This document shows positions 10,890 to 19,739 of a stretch of 64,000 nucleotides of DNA, one piece after another. The notes under the pieces were generated by a model. That model ran no database searches and was not told the origin of the DNA. It saw only the letters and a list, made by a program, of their open reading frames with translations. Positions within the stretch are counted from its first letter, which is position 1. Each line of letters opens with the position of its first letter. Source of the DNA: Lolium rigidum (taxonomy: Eukaryota; Streptophyta; Magnoliopsida; Poales; Poaceae); assembly GCF_022539505.1 (NCBI RefSeq), contig NC_061513.1, forward strand, positions 348,235,696-348,299,695, read 5' to 3'. The translations under genes were made by a program, and so were the position numbers.

Positions 10890-12085
10890 TAAAGTCAGAG
10901 ATTGGGCTGGTTCTGTCTACCGGCCTGGACGAGTAGCAAGAGCACGTCAATGATCAAACATGGCGAGGCTGGTCCTTGTGATCGGCCCCAAAAATGTGAA
11001 GAGACATCACAAAGCCTTCACCAAGCAAGCAACGTGGAGGCCGATTCCAGCAATCGGCCAAAATTATCCTCACCCGCCATTCTGCCTGGGTTCAACATGT
11101 TATCCAACAGAGCCGATACCATCAATTCCACCCAGGTGGATAAAACATGAGGATATGCAATGGAAGCGTCTCATCCTTTAGTGATGGGTATTGGAGTATG
11201 GGGGCCGATGCACCAGTCGGCCAAAATTCTAAAAATTCGAAAATTTTCGAGCACAGCCGATGCAGCAGACAATCGACTTAAGGATATGGAAGCCGATGCG
11301 CGGCCATCGACTCAAGAGGAATAACTGTTGCGATCAGAGGGTCAATGGAGCACTAATGGAAGAACTCCTCAATGGAGTAGTGTAAGAGCTCGGATCCTCT
11401 CTTCAAGGGCAAAGGCCAAGAGCAGCCTGGACGTACAGATCAGGTCAAGGATGGAGCGCATCAGATCCACCAGAGGAAAGGAGCCGATCTGGCCGGCAAG
11501 AACTGAAGAAAGCTCGGGGGGCAGCTCACCTTGAAGGCTCTCTGCTTTGAGAAGCCGATTTATGTTCTAATCGGCTGGCTCTGCATCGGAAGCTCCCTCA
11601 GACATGATCAAGCCCAGGTCCATACAGCTAATTCGCGTATCCTCGTCTCTGTTTTGTTTTGGCTGAGACTCGGGGGGCAACAGGCCTATGGGTGCCCTGT
11701 TCTTAAGAGCCGATTGGAGTTACCTCGGTTGTTATTGCATCATGATCGTCTCAGGGAGGAACTGGGAAGGAAAAGCCGTCGTCTGGTACGAGGTTTGGAC
11801 CGTGCTGGTGCTGCAAGAAAAGAGGAGATTGGTTCCTAAAATTAGCCGATGAATAGTCATCGGCTGCGGGACTGCAAAACGCCACGATTGAGAAAAACAA
11901 TAATAGCCCGATTCGTCACTATCGGTCTTGGTGTGGCAAGCGGAAGGATGGAAATTGGATTAATGAAAGGAGAAATTGGAAGAACAGTTCTCATTAATTC
12001 AAAGGAGCAGCTTTACAAGAAGAGCCGATGGCTCTCAAAAGAGGGATCTAGTGCCTAGTGCACTGCTACTGCTAGTCCTATTCTA
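10890..12085. other. E1 non-coding interior rich in GCCGAT/ATCGGC pairs
   Basis: No credible reading frame. The hexamer GCCGAT and its complement recur many times, often as inverted pairs a few bases apart (11040-11058, 11553-11576, 11844-11865). The region replaces pol and connects gag to the antisense frame. Confidence 0.6.
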
Positions 12086-12514
12086 CTAGTCGTCGCTGTC
12101 CTCATCGTCGCCGTCGTCGAGGTCGTCGGCGCTGCTCCCAGGAAGCTCCTCGCCGCTGCTGCCCCAGCCGTCCGCTGGAGCCTCCTCCTCCTCGTCATCA
12201 TCATCGTCCTCGCTATCCGCCCAGCCGCGGAAGCGCTTCGTTGGAGGATACCCAATGGAGGCGGAGGAATCATCTTCCTCCTCCTCATCTTCTTCCTCGT
12301 CGTCATCGTCGTCCTCGCTGTCCGCCCACATGCGGGAGCGTTTCTTTGGCGGGAGCCTGGCGGAGGGGGAGGCCTTGGTCTTCTCCGCTTCTCCTCCCTT
12401 CTTCTCCTTGTCCGAGGAGATGGGGTGCTCCCCGGAGCGGAGATCGTCCTCTTCTTTGCTCTTCGGCAACGGTTGGAGAGAGGTGCCTGAAGCGGAGGAG
12501 GAAGAGGAAGACAT
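12086..12514 (-). CDS. E1 antisense ORF: acidic Ser-rich protein of unknown function
   Basis: 142 codons from ATG 12514 to TAG 12086-12088, opposite to gag and close to the 3' LTR. The N-terminus is a serine run (MSSSSSSASG). A Lys/Glu-rich stretch follows, then two imperfect repeats of a K-R-x-R-x-W-A-D-S-E-D-D-D-D-D unit about 110 bp apart, ending in an acidic tail (DDGDDEDSDD). The frame is open upstream to 12796, but that part lacks the codon bias and overlaps a TATA-like site, so I take the internal ATG. It is unbroken while gag is riddled with frameshifts. It could be a captured host fragment or an antisense regulator of the element. No known domain recognised. Confidence 0.5.
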   Translation of the reverse strand: MSSSSSSASGTSLQPLPKSKEEDDLRSGEHPISSDKEKKGGEAEKTKASPSARLPPKKRSRMWADSEDDDDDEEEDEEEEDDSSASIGYPPTKRFRGWADSEDDDDDEEEEAPADGWGSSGEELPGSSADDLDDGDDEDSDD

Positions 12515-12590
12515 GGCTGCAGGAGAGAAGGGTTTTTGAGTTTGGTGAACAGAGCAGAGCAAGGCGATGGAGTGGTGAACCGTTTGGCAC

Positions 12591-12602
12591 AGATAAATAA
12601 AG
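12591..12602 (-). promoter_or_regulatory. TATA-like site upstream of the E1 antisense ORF
   Basis: On the minus strand CTTTATTTATCT lies about 80 bp upstream of the ATG at 12514. Consistent with a separate antisense promoter, but such AT motifs also arise by chance. Confidence 0.35.
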
Positions 12603-12781
12603 AGAGTGTAGTGGAGATTTAATGCCATACGGTTCTCGAGGACGTGAGGCCGAAATTGACGATTCATACAGAGAAGCCCGGGAGGCGAGGCGTAATGATG
12701 GAAGATTCTGCGGCAGCTCTGCTCTGCCTCGACATGACCCGACGAGAAAAGAACATAATGATTTTGGAAATGTCGTTTCCA

Positions 12782-12797
12782 AAACCAGGGGGGCATG
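12782..12797 (+). other. E1 polypurine tract
   Basis: AACCAGGGGGGCATG immediately precedes the 3' LTR start TGTTATCACC, the expected place for the plus-strand primer. Confidence 0.7.
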
Positions 12798-13963
12798 TGT
12801 TATCACCAGAATTTGACCAAGTCAGAGGTGGGCCACGATCAAGATGGACGTGAAGAATATATATATATAGAAGTAATACGTGAATCGGCCTTTTATACCA
12901 AGTTGGGCTTAATTGCCCGTGTATACGTAACATATTAGATCGCATCTTAGTTTAGAAGTTAGAGTTTATCTCGTGCACGGTTTAGTGCACGCCCACATTA
13001 GAAAGTCCCCTGGACTATAAATATGTACCTAGGGTTTATGGAATAAACAACAACCAACGTTCAACCACAAACAAATCTCGGCGCATCGCCAACTCCTTCG
13101 TCTCGAGGGTTTCTACCGGTAAGCATCATGCTGCCTAGATCGCATCTTGCGATCTAGGCAGCACAAGCCTGCCCACGTTGTTCATGCGTTGCTCGTACTC
13201 GAAGCCTTTTTGATGGCGAGCAACGTAGTTATCTTAGACATGTTAGGGTTAGCATTGTTCTTCATGTTACATGCTTTCGTAGTGCAACCCTTGCATGTCT
13301 AGCCGCCCTTACGCCTATCCTAGGCGTAGGGGCGGCACCCCGCTTGATCATAGTTTAGTAGATCTGATCCGTTACGATTGCTCCTTGTTCTACAAGGATT
13401 AGTTTAATATCTGCAATAGTTAGGCCTTACAAAGGGGGAGGATCCGGCGGCGTGTAGGGTGACGTTTGCTAGCCCTAGAAAGGATGTTCGGGGATCAACC
13501 TCGTGTTGGTTTTTAGGCCCTGTCTAGGATCGGCTTACGATCACCGTGCGCGAGCGCGAGGCCCAACCTGGAGTAGGATGATCCGATTATGCGGTGAAAA
13601 CCCTAAATCGTCGTAGATCTCATTAGCTTTACCTTGATCAAGCGGGACCACCATATATTCGGACACCCCGTCCGAATCATGGGTGGATCGGCTCTTTGAG
13701 CCGATTCACGGGATAACTCGAGAGCCGATCGAGGCTCGTATTTAACGTTTACGTGTGTGCCCTGCAGGAAACTAAGCGAGGCATCATCCACACCTTCCCG
13801 ACCGGGTATAGGTCGGGTGGCACGCCCTTGTGATAAACATCGGTGCGTGCGACCAGGAGGCTTTGCGGGCCGTCGCTCAGAGGGACTGGGGCCAGCCGCA
13901 GCCCTAGTTGTTCCCGGCTCTACCGTGTTGCCCGTCTCTGCCCGCCAGGGGGTTTCTGACGTC
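12798..13963 (+). repeat. E1 3' LTR, last bases missing
   Basis: Matches the 5' LTR, including TATAAATA (13016-13023) and the perfect 16-bp hairpin (13129-13163). It stops at CTGACGTC, where the 5' LTR continues with AACACA. Host exon sequence follows directly. Confidence 0.88.
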
Positions 13964-14199
13964 CTCGCCTCCGAACCCCTACGACACCTGCATGGACGAC
14001 CCATGGAACGAGGTAACTATGGTTTGCTCCCTTTTTTGTTCCCCATTCCTCTTTGAACCCTATTTTTGCTGGTTCCCATAGTAACTATTAGTGCCGATCT
14101 GTAGATGGATGAGTATTGGGTTAATATTTGCGACGATTTTTTTCCATTTTGCTTCGATCCCTTCTTGATTTCGTTTAAGATTTGGAGTTCGGCCGTTCG

Positions 14200-14302
14200 G
14201 TTAATTTATGCAAGTAATAATAAGATCTCAATCAGTTAATTTATGCAAGTAATCATGGGATCTCAATCAGTTACTTTATGCACGAATCAAAAGATATCAA
14301 CC
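14200..14302. repeat. 35-bp tandem repeat, three copies, in the host intron
   Basis: GTTAATTTATGCAAGTAAT is repeated at 14200 and 14235, with a diverged third copy at 14270. Lies in the intron between the two host exons. Confidence 0.8.
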
Positions 14303-14567
14303 GTTTAATTTTGCAAATAATCTAGAATCTGTTCAAATTCAGATCTGGAATCTGTTTCTTTGCCTATGATGAATCGTTGGGCACAAAATTTTACAGGGAG
14401 GTTTCAGTGAACCATTGCTGTGTACAAATCTGTTGTGCATGAGCTTTGGTTCACTGACTCCATCCCTGTAGACATATAATAGTGTCTACTCTAACAGAGG
14501 CTGGCTCTGTTTTTCCTTACTTTGTTATCATGCACGTTAGTCATCGTTTCAACTCATTCACTCATAG

Positions 14568-14945
14568 TTCCCGTTTGATATGGATCAGCTGTCTGGCAGC
14601 GACGAAGATGACCAGCACGTCAAGACTCGCCAGGTGCTGCGGAGGCTGCAGGTCGGCTAGTACGTCTCCTACTTCGCCAAGGGTGTCTACAGGTGCCCCT
14701 TCTGCACTAGGAGACTCGGCGGCACTTACTTCAACTGCCTCCTCACGCATGCCGAGAACATCGGCAACACCTTCCCCAAGGTCGGCATGATGGTGAATCC
14801 CTACTCCTTCCGCGCCAAGCACAAGGCGCTCGGCATGCACCTCCGCAGCGTCCAGCGGGTGGAGATCTCCGCCGGGCGCATGCCTCCGCTCAAGCCCAAG
14901 GCTCCCAAGGGGAGCAACAAGTGGAGGCAGAGGCAAATGGGGTAG
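14568..14945 (+). pseudogene. Exon 2 of host gene: zf-XS-like zinc finger, premature stop
   Basis: Reads FPFDMDQLSGSDEDDQ, then a helix-forming stretch (TRQVLRRLQ), an in-frame TAG at 14658, then YRCPFCTRR, a conserved LLTHAENIGN and a basic tail (KPKAPKGS) to TAG at 14945. The CPFC pair followed about 16 residues later by LLxHA matches the layout of zf-XS fingers seen in SGS3/XS-type plant proteins, though no XS domain is encoded. GC content and codon use are those of a grass gene, unlike the AT-rich retroelements around it. The ATG at 14580 could have served as an internal start, but the stop lies after it. Confidence 0.65.
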
Positions 14946-15633
14946 GCGGAGTCCTGTACGTGTGCTGCTGCTGCTGCTGCAAAGCAGCTTCTATTTTGTT
15001 GTTAGCTAGGGATCCCTTGTTGTTATGTTGTTAGTATGATGGTGTTGTGAAGAACCTCGAACCTGTTACTATGTTGGCTGTTGTGTATGCAGCTTATTAT
15101 CTAGGGAGGGATCCCTATTATCTATCCCTATTCTACTATATTTTGTTGGCCCTACTTTGTTTTCTCGATTTACTATGACCGTGAATTTGTCGTACATTAC
15201 CCTGGAGATTTGCTTCTAGATTTAACTAGAGTACATACATATGGAGCAGAGGGAGTACTCCTACTAGATTTGCTGCCATATTGGGCAAACAACGAGGGCC
15301 AAAAGGCACAAATAATTATTGAAGAAAGACAGAAATGCAAGCTTCTCTAGATTTGATACTAATTTGGTGAAAAAAGACAGAGAGAGGGGGAAAAGGTGCT
15401 CTTAAAAATTCCAATTTTCGCCGAGAGAGACAGAACCCAGCTCCTGCCCACGTACAACCAAACGCGGTCACGTCCTGTCCCACGCGGTCCCTTTCTACTA
15501 GCCCCACGCGACGCGACCCCACACGACGCAGCCCCACACGTCAGCACGGAACGGTCAACTAAACGGGAAACCTCCCGTCTGAGCTCCTTCTGCGGGTTAC
15601 AAATAAGGGCTTGGGGAAAACTGAGGAAAAACA
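14946..15633. other. 3' flank of the broken gene, no gene seen
   Basis: The first ~250 bp are probably the former 3' UTR. Near 15250-15262 AGAGGGAGTA resembles the end of a Stowaway-type MITE, but the partner end is not found. The GC-rich stretch at 15400-15600 holds only chance frames. Confidence 0.4.
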
Positions 15634-15936
15634 TAAGAGCAACTCCAATAGTATAGCCGGTTGTTGGCTATAAGCAAGATGCCATGTCATCTATAGCCAA
15701 CATATAGCCAACAAGTACAATAGTTGGCTTTAAGAATGTACAGTACTCCGTACTACTTTTTCAATGGATGGCCCACCTTTCATTCACACACCTTGCCTAG
15801 GAGCACGTGCTAGAGCTAGCTCTTGCATAAGAGCCCACTCACATTCTCTCTCCTCTTCTCTCTCCTCCAACTAGACACAAATATATTATTTTAATCCTTG
15901 CAGCCAGCTGACTAGACCTTATTGTACTTGCTCTAA
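15634..15936. mobile_element. MITE with 15-bp terminal inverted repeats (hAT-like)
   Basis: The left end AGAGCAACTCCAATA and the right end TATTGTACTTGCTCT are imperfect inverted repeats enclosing about 300 bp with no coding potential. Grass genomes hold many such elements with this AGAGCAACTCCAATA end. Subterminal motifs TATAGCC and TTGGCTATA recur inside. The target duplication is unclear. Confidence 0.75.
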
Positions 15937-16595
15937 GGCAATCTTATTGACTAATATAGCTGCTTAATTAATAAAAGGATTAGCTACAACGTGCTCAGTT
16001 TGCCCATTTATTACGGTATAAGACTGGCGAGTTTGCAAAACAAGTTCCAATAAAGGAAGAGGAAAGAAGAGGACATTGTGGGAGAGATTGAACACCTTTT
16101 TTATGTGTTAAGATGAGACCTTGTTTAGCTGAGGATTTCGACTTAGGCCTAATAGCTCAACACACCCACAAATAAATCTCATTGCACGCACCACCGTCAG
16201 CAAAAATAACAAAATTAGCACGCAAGATTAAGAACAAAGTGAATTTAAGTAACTTGGTTAGCTTTTCAAGCAATATATTCAGAGAAAGAGCACACATGTT
16301 CAGCTCGAAATAATTGTAAGAGAAGAACAATAAATCTAAGGCACCCCACTTCATCGGCGGAAGGGCGCGACAACGCATGGATTCATACCTTGAGTCGACG
16401 CTGGCTCGTAGAAGGGCGGCCGCGCCTCGAGGATGCCGGCGGCGTCTCCACCTCGGTCTCACATGTGACTTCTTCTCGGCAGGCGGTGCGCCGCGCTACG
16501 TAGAAGATCTATCAAGAGAAGAGAGCCCGATGACGCTACCGACGCCTCAACCTTGATATCACCGACCTGTTGCTCCGCACCGAGATGCGCCATGT
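15937..16595. other. Unassigned sequence
   Basis: No gene, RNA or repeat recognised. A short GC-rich piece at 16370-16560 could be a worn exon fragment, but no convincing product was found. Confidence 0.4.
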
Positions 16596-17114
16596 GCAAG
16601 ATTTAGCGGATGCGCCAATTTTAGAGATATGGCATGATCATTGTAACAAATTTCAACGTGATGATTTGATCCTGCACTCGGCCTTGAACATAAGTACTAG
16701 TACAGTCTCACAATTTTTTTATCATTATACTTTGCGAGATTTAGCGGATGCGCCAAATTCAGAGATAGATCATGATCATGGTAACACAATATTCAATGTA
16801 ATGATGATTTGATGTTGCACTCGACCTTGAACATAAGTACTAGTATGGTCTCACAATTTTGTATCATTATACTTTGCAAGTTCTAGCGGATGCGCCCATT
16901 TTCAGAGGATCATGGTTACAAATTTTCAACGTGATGATGATTTGATGTTGCACTCGACCTTGAACAGAAGTACTACTACTGTCTCACAATTTCTTTATCA
17001 TTATACTTTGCAAGATTTAGCGGATGCACCAAATTTAGAGATAGATCATGATCATGGTAACAAGTTTTCAACGTGATGATGATTTGATGTTGCACTCGGG
17101 CTTGAACAGAAGTA
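16596..17114. repeat. Satellite, ~138-bp unit, 3.8 copies
   Basis: Units start GCAAGATTTAGCGGATGCG at 16596, 16734, 16876 and 17010 (spacings 138, 142, 134). The last is cut by element A just after GAACAGAAGTA. Each contains GATCATGATCATGG and GTTGCACTCG blocks. The continuation on the far side of A is not in the window. Confidence 0.9.
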
Positions 17115-17119
17115 CCGTC

Positions 17120-18828
17120 TGATACGTCTCCGACGTATCGATAATTTCTTGTGTTCCATGCCACATTATTGATGTTATCTACATGTTTTATGCACACTTT
17201 ATGTCATATTCGTGCATTTTCTGGAACTAACCTATTAACAAGATGCCGAAGTGTCAGTTCCTGTTTTCTGCTGTTTTTGGTTTCAGAAATCCTAGTAACG
17301 AAATATTCTCGGAATCGGACGAAATCAAGACCCAGGTTCCTATTTTCACCGGAAGCATCCAGAACACACGAGAAGGACCAGAGGGGGGCACTGGGCCCCC
17401 AGACCATAGGCCGGCGCGGCCCAGGCCCTGGCCGCGCCGCCCTATAGTGTCGTCGCCCCTTCAGCCCTCCTGCGCCGCCTCTTCGCCTATTTAAAGCCTC
17501 CGTCGCGAAAACCCTGATACGAAGAACCACGATACGGAAAACCTTCCAGAGCCGCCGCCATCGCGAAGCCAAGATCTGGGGGACAGGAGTCTCTGTTCCG
17601 GCACCCTGCCGGAGCGGGGAAGTGCCCCGGAAGGCTTCTCCATCGACACCGCTGCCATCTCCACCGCCATCTTCATCACCGCTGCTTGCTCCCATGAGGA
17701 GGGAGTAGTTCTCCATCGAGGCTCGGGGCTGTACCGGTAGCTATGTGGTTCATCTCTCTCCTATGTACTTCAATACAATAATCTCATGAGCTGCCTTACA
17801 TGATTGAGATTCATATGATGATGCTTGTAATCTAGATGTCACTATGCTAGTCAAGTGAGTTTTACTTATGTGATCTCCGGAGACTCCTTGTCCCACGTGT
17901 GTAAAGGTGACAGTGTGTGCACCGTGTGGGTCTCTTAGGCTATATTTCACAGAATACTTGTTCACTGTTATGAATGGCGTAGTGAAGTGCTTATTTATAT
18001 CTCTTTATGATTGCAATGTGTTTTGTATCACAATTTATCTATGTGCTACTCTAGTGATGTGTTATTAAAGTAGTTTTATTCCTCCTGCACGGTGTAATGG
18101 TGACAAGTGTGTGCATCCGTGTTAGTACTTGGCGTATGCTATGATCATGATCTCTTGTAGATTGTGGAGTTAACTATTGCTATGATAGTATTGATATGAT
18201 CTATTCCTCCTACGTGGCGTGAAGGTGACGAGTGTGCATGCTATGTTAGTACTTGGTTTAGTCGTGTTGATCTTTCTTGCACTCTAAGGTTATTTAAATA
18301 TGAACATTGAATTGTGGAGCTTGTTAACTCCGGCATTGAGGGTTCGTGTAATCCTACGCAATGTGTTCATCATCCAACAAGAGTGTAGAGTATGCATTTA
18401 TCTATTCCGTTATGTGATCAATGTTGAGAGTGTCCACTAGTGAAAGTCTAATCCCTAGGCCTTGTTCCTAAATATCGCTATCGCTGCTTGTTTCTTGCTT
18501 TACTCGCGTTACTACTGCTGCGTTACTACTGCTTGTTTACTTGTCCTGGGCAAAGCACTTTTCGGTGCCGTTGCTACTACTTATTCATACCACCTGTATT
18601 TCACTATCTCTTTGCCGAACTAGTGCACCTATTAGGTGTGTTGGGGACACAAGAGACTTCTTGCTTTGTGGTTGCGGGGTTGCATGAGAGGGATATCTTT
18701 GACCTCTTCCTCCCCGAGATCGATAAACCTTGGGTGATCCACTTAAGGGAAACTTGCTGCTGTTCTACAAACCTCTGCTCTTGGAGGCCCAACACTGTCT
18801 ACAAGAATAGAAGCTCCCGTAGACATCA
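17120..18828 (+). repeat. Element A 5' LTR
   Basis: TGATACGTCTCC to GTAGACATCA. Contains a GC-rich hairpin (GGCGCGGCC 17413-17421 with GGCCGCGCC 17430-17438) about 50 bp upstream of the TATA-like TATTTAAA (17488-17495). Confidence 0.9.
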
Positions 18829-18838
18829 AGCACTTTTA

Positions 18839-18856
18839 CGGCGCCGTTGTCGGGGA
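18839..18856 (+). other. Element A primer binding site, mutated
   Basis: ACGGCGCCGTTGTCGGGGA-like sequence aligns with the TGGCGCCGTTGCCGGGGA (tRNA-Asp type) site of the other elements here, but the initial TGG has become ACG. Confidence 0.75.
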
Positions 18857-18992
18857 GGAAAGGTAAAAGGCACTCATACTCCGGTTCCGAGTGACGGTAC
18901 TTTTCCAGCGCCATTGTGTTTGTGCTCGAAGCTATTTCCTTTAGATCCTGCAATTGCATCTTTTTGTTTCTTGTTTACACTAGTTTGGCATA

Positions 18993-19739
18993 ATGGACAA
19001 CAATGAGCTTCTTATTCTATTTCCTGATTTAAAACATGGATTGTTTGATGCGAAAATTAAAAAACCTATGAAATCTTATTTGCATGCTGGTAGTAATATT
19101 AGTATGAACTCTTTGAACACCATTGTTGATAAAGATATAGAAAGTTCTAAGCTTGGGGAAGCTGGTTTTCATGATCTTTTTAGTCCCCCAAGCATTGAGG
19201 AGAAAATTTTCTTTGATAATACTTTGCCTCCCATATATGATGATTATAATGATAGTGGTCTTTTGGTGCCACCTACTATGGAGAGTAAATTTTGTTGTGA
19301 TTATACTATGCCTCCTACACTTGATGAGAATAATAATGATAGCTACTTTGTTGAATTTGCTCCCACTATTACCAATAAAATTGATTATGCTTATGTGGAG
19401 AGTAATAATTTTATGCATGAGACTCATGATAAGAATGTTTTATGTGATAGTTATATTGTTGAGTTTTCTCATGATGCTACTGAAAGTTATTATGAGAGAG
19501 GAAAATATGGTTGTAGAAATTTTCATGTTACTAAAATGCCTCTCTATGTGCTGAAATTTTTGAAGCTACACTTGTTTTATCTTCCTATGCTTGTTACTTT
19601 GCTCTTCATGAACTTGTTTATTTACAAGACTCCTATGCATAGGAAGCATGTTAGACTTAAATTTGTTTTGAATTTGCCTCTTGATGCTCTCTTTTGCTTC
19701 AACCACTATTTCTTGCGAGTGCATCATAAAAACTGCTGA
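18993..19739 (+). CDS. Element A ORF: acidic protein with C-terminal hydrophobic segment, unknown
   Basis: 248 residues, uninterrupted, starting MDNNELLILFPDL. The N-terminal two thirds is Asp/Glu/Asn-rich with repeated DDYND and LPP motifs (TLPPIYDDYND, TMPPTLDENNND). A block CDSYIVEFSHDATESYYERG then GKYGCRNFHVTK precedes a strongly hydrophobic stretch (about residues 187-210, centred on FYLPMLVTLLFMNLFIY) and a basic tail. The same C-terminal block occurs in the H and F elements, so it is a shared module. No gag, zinc knuckle or enzyme motif. It could be an envelope-like or membrane protein remnant, as Athila elements carry an env-like frame; that is inference only. Confidence 0.65.
   Translation: MDNNELLILFPDLKHGLFDAKIKKPMKSYLHAGSNISMNSLNTIVDKDIESSKLGEAGFHDLFSPPSIEEKIFFDNTLPPIYDDYNDSGLLVPPTMESKFCCDYTMPPTLDENNNDSYFVEFAPTITNKIDYAYVESNNFMHETHDKNVLCDSYIVEFSHDATESYYERGKYGCRNFHVTKMPLYVLKFLKLHLFYLPMLVTLLFMNLFIYKTPMHRKHVRLKFVLNLPLDALFCFNHYFLRVHHKNC

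Larger units (their letters stand above)
6933..13963 (+). mobile_element. E1: non-autonomous gypsy-type LTR retrotransposon
   Basis: Two near-identical LTRs (6933-8104 and 12798-13963) flank a gag remnant and a long non-coding tract, with no protease, reverse transcriptase, RNase H or integrase. A primer site follows the left LTR, and a polypurine tract (CCAGGGGGGCA) precedes the right one. No clean target duplication is visible: the right LTR lacks the last bases present at the left LTR end, probably through a small deletion reaching into the host exon. An antisense frame lies near the 3' LTR. The element depends on another element's pol. Confidence 0.9.
6777..14945 (+). pseudogene. Host gene with CPFC zinc-finger exon, split by retrotransposon E1
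   Basis: Exon 1 starts at ATG 6777 (MAKENANP), runs to RIPPGWDPYEEVPY, and is cut at 6932 by E1. It resumes at 13964 with SPPNPYDTCMDDPWNE and ends at a GT donor (14013). The acceptor is TAG 14565-14567, and exon 2 (14568-14945) is in frame with this part. Reading across the two halves of exon 1 is off by one base, which a ~10-bp deletion of the LTR end plus most of the target duplication would explain. A TAG at 14658-14660 also truncates exon 2, so the locus is non-functional. The product resembles a family of short rice/grass proteins with a zf-XS-like finger. Molecular function unknown. Confidence 0.75.

Noticed and set aside
15240..15265. Stowaway MITE end
   Set aside because: One end-like motif only, with no partner inverted repeat or TA duplication that I could place.
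15400..15600. CpG-rich stretch suggesting a promoter of another gene
   Set aside because: No start codon in context, no TATA box and no downstream gene; what follows is a MITE.
16596..17114. Regularly spaced repeats that could be read as a CRISPR-like array
   Set aside because: Plant nuclear DNA; the repeats are head-to-tail satellites with no unique spacers.
17204..17716. Long open frames in GC-rich parts of LTRs (also near 22640, 28659, 33766, 44788, 47414, 52543)
   Set aside because: They occur on both strands at the same place in every LTR copy, over the GC-rich hairpin block. They have low-complexity Pro/Arg/Ala content and differ in frame between copies.
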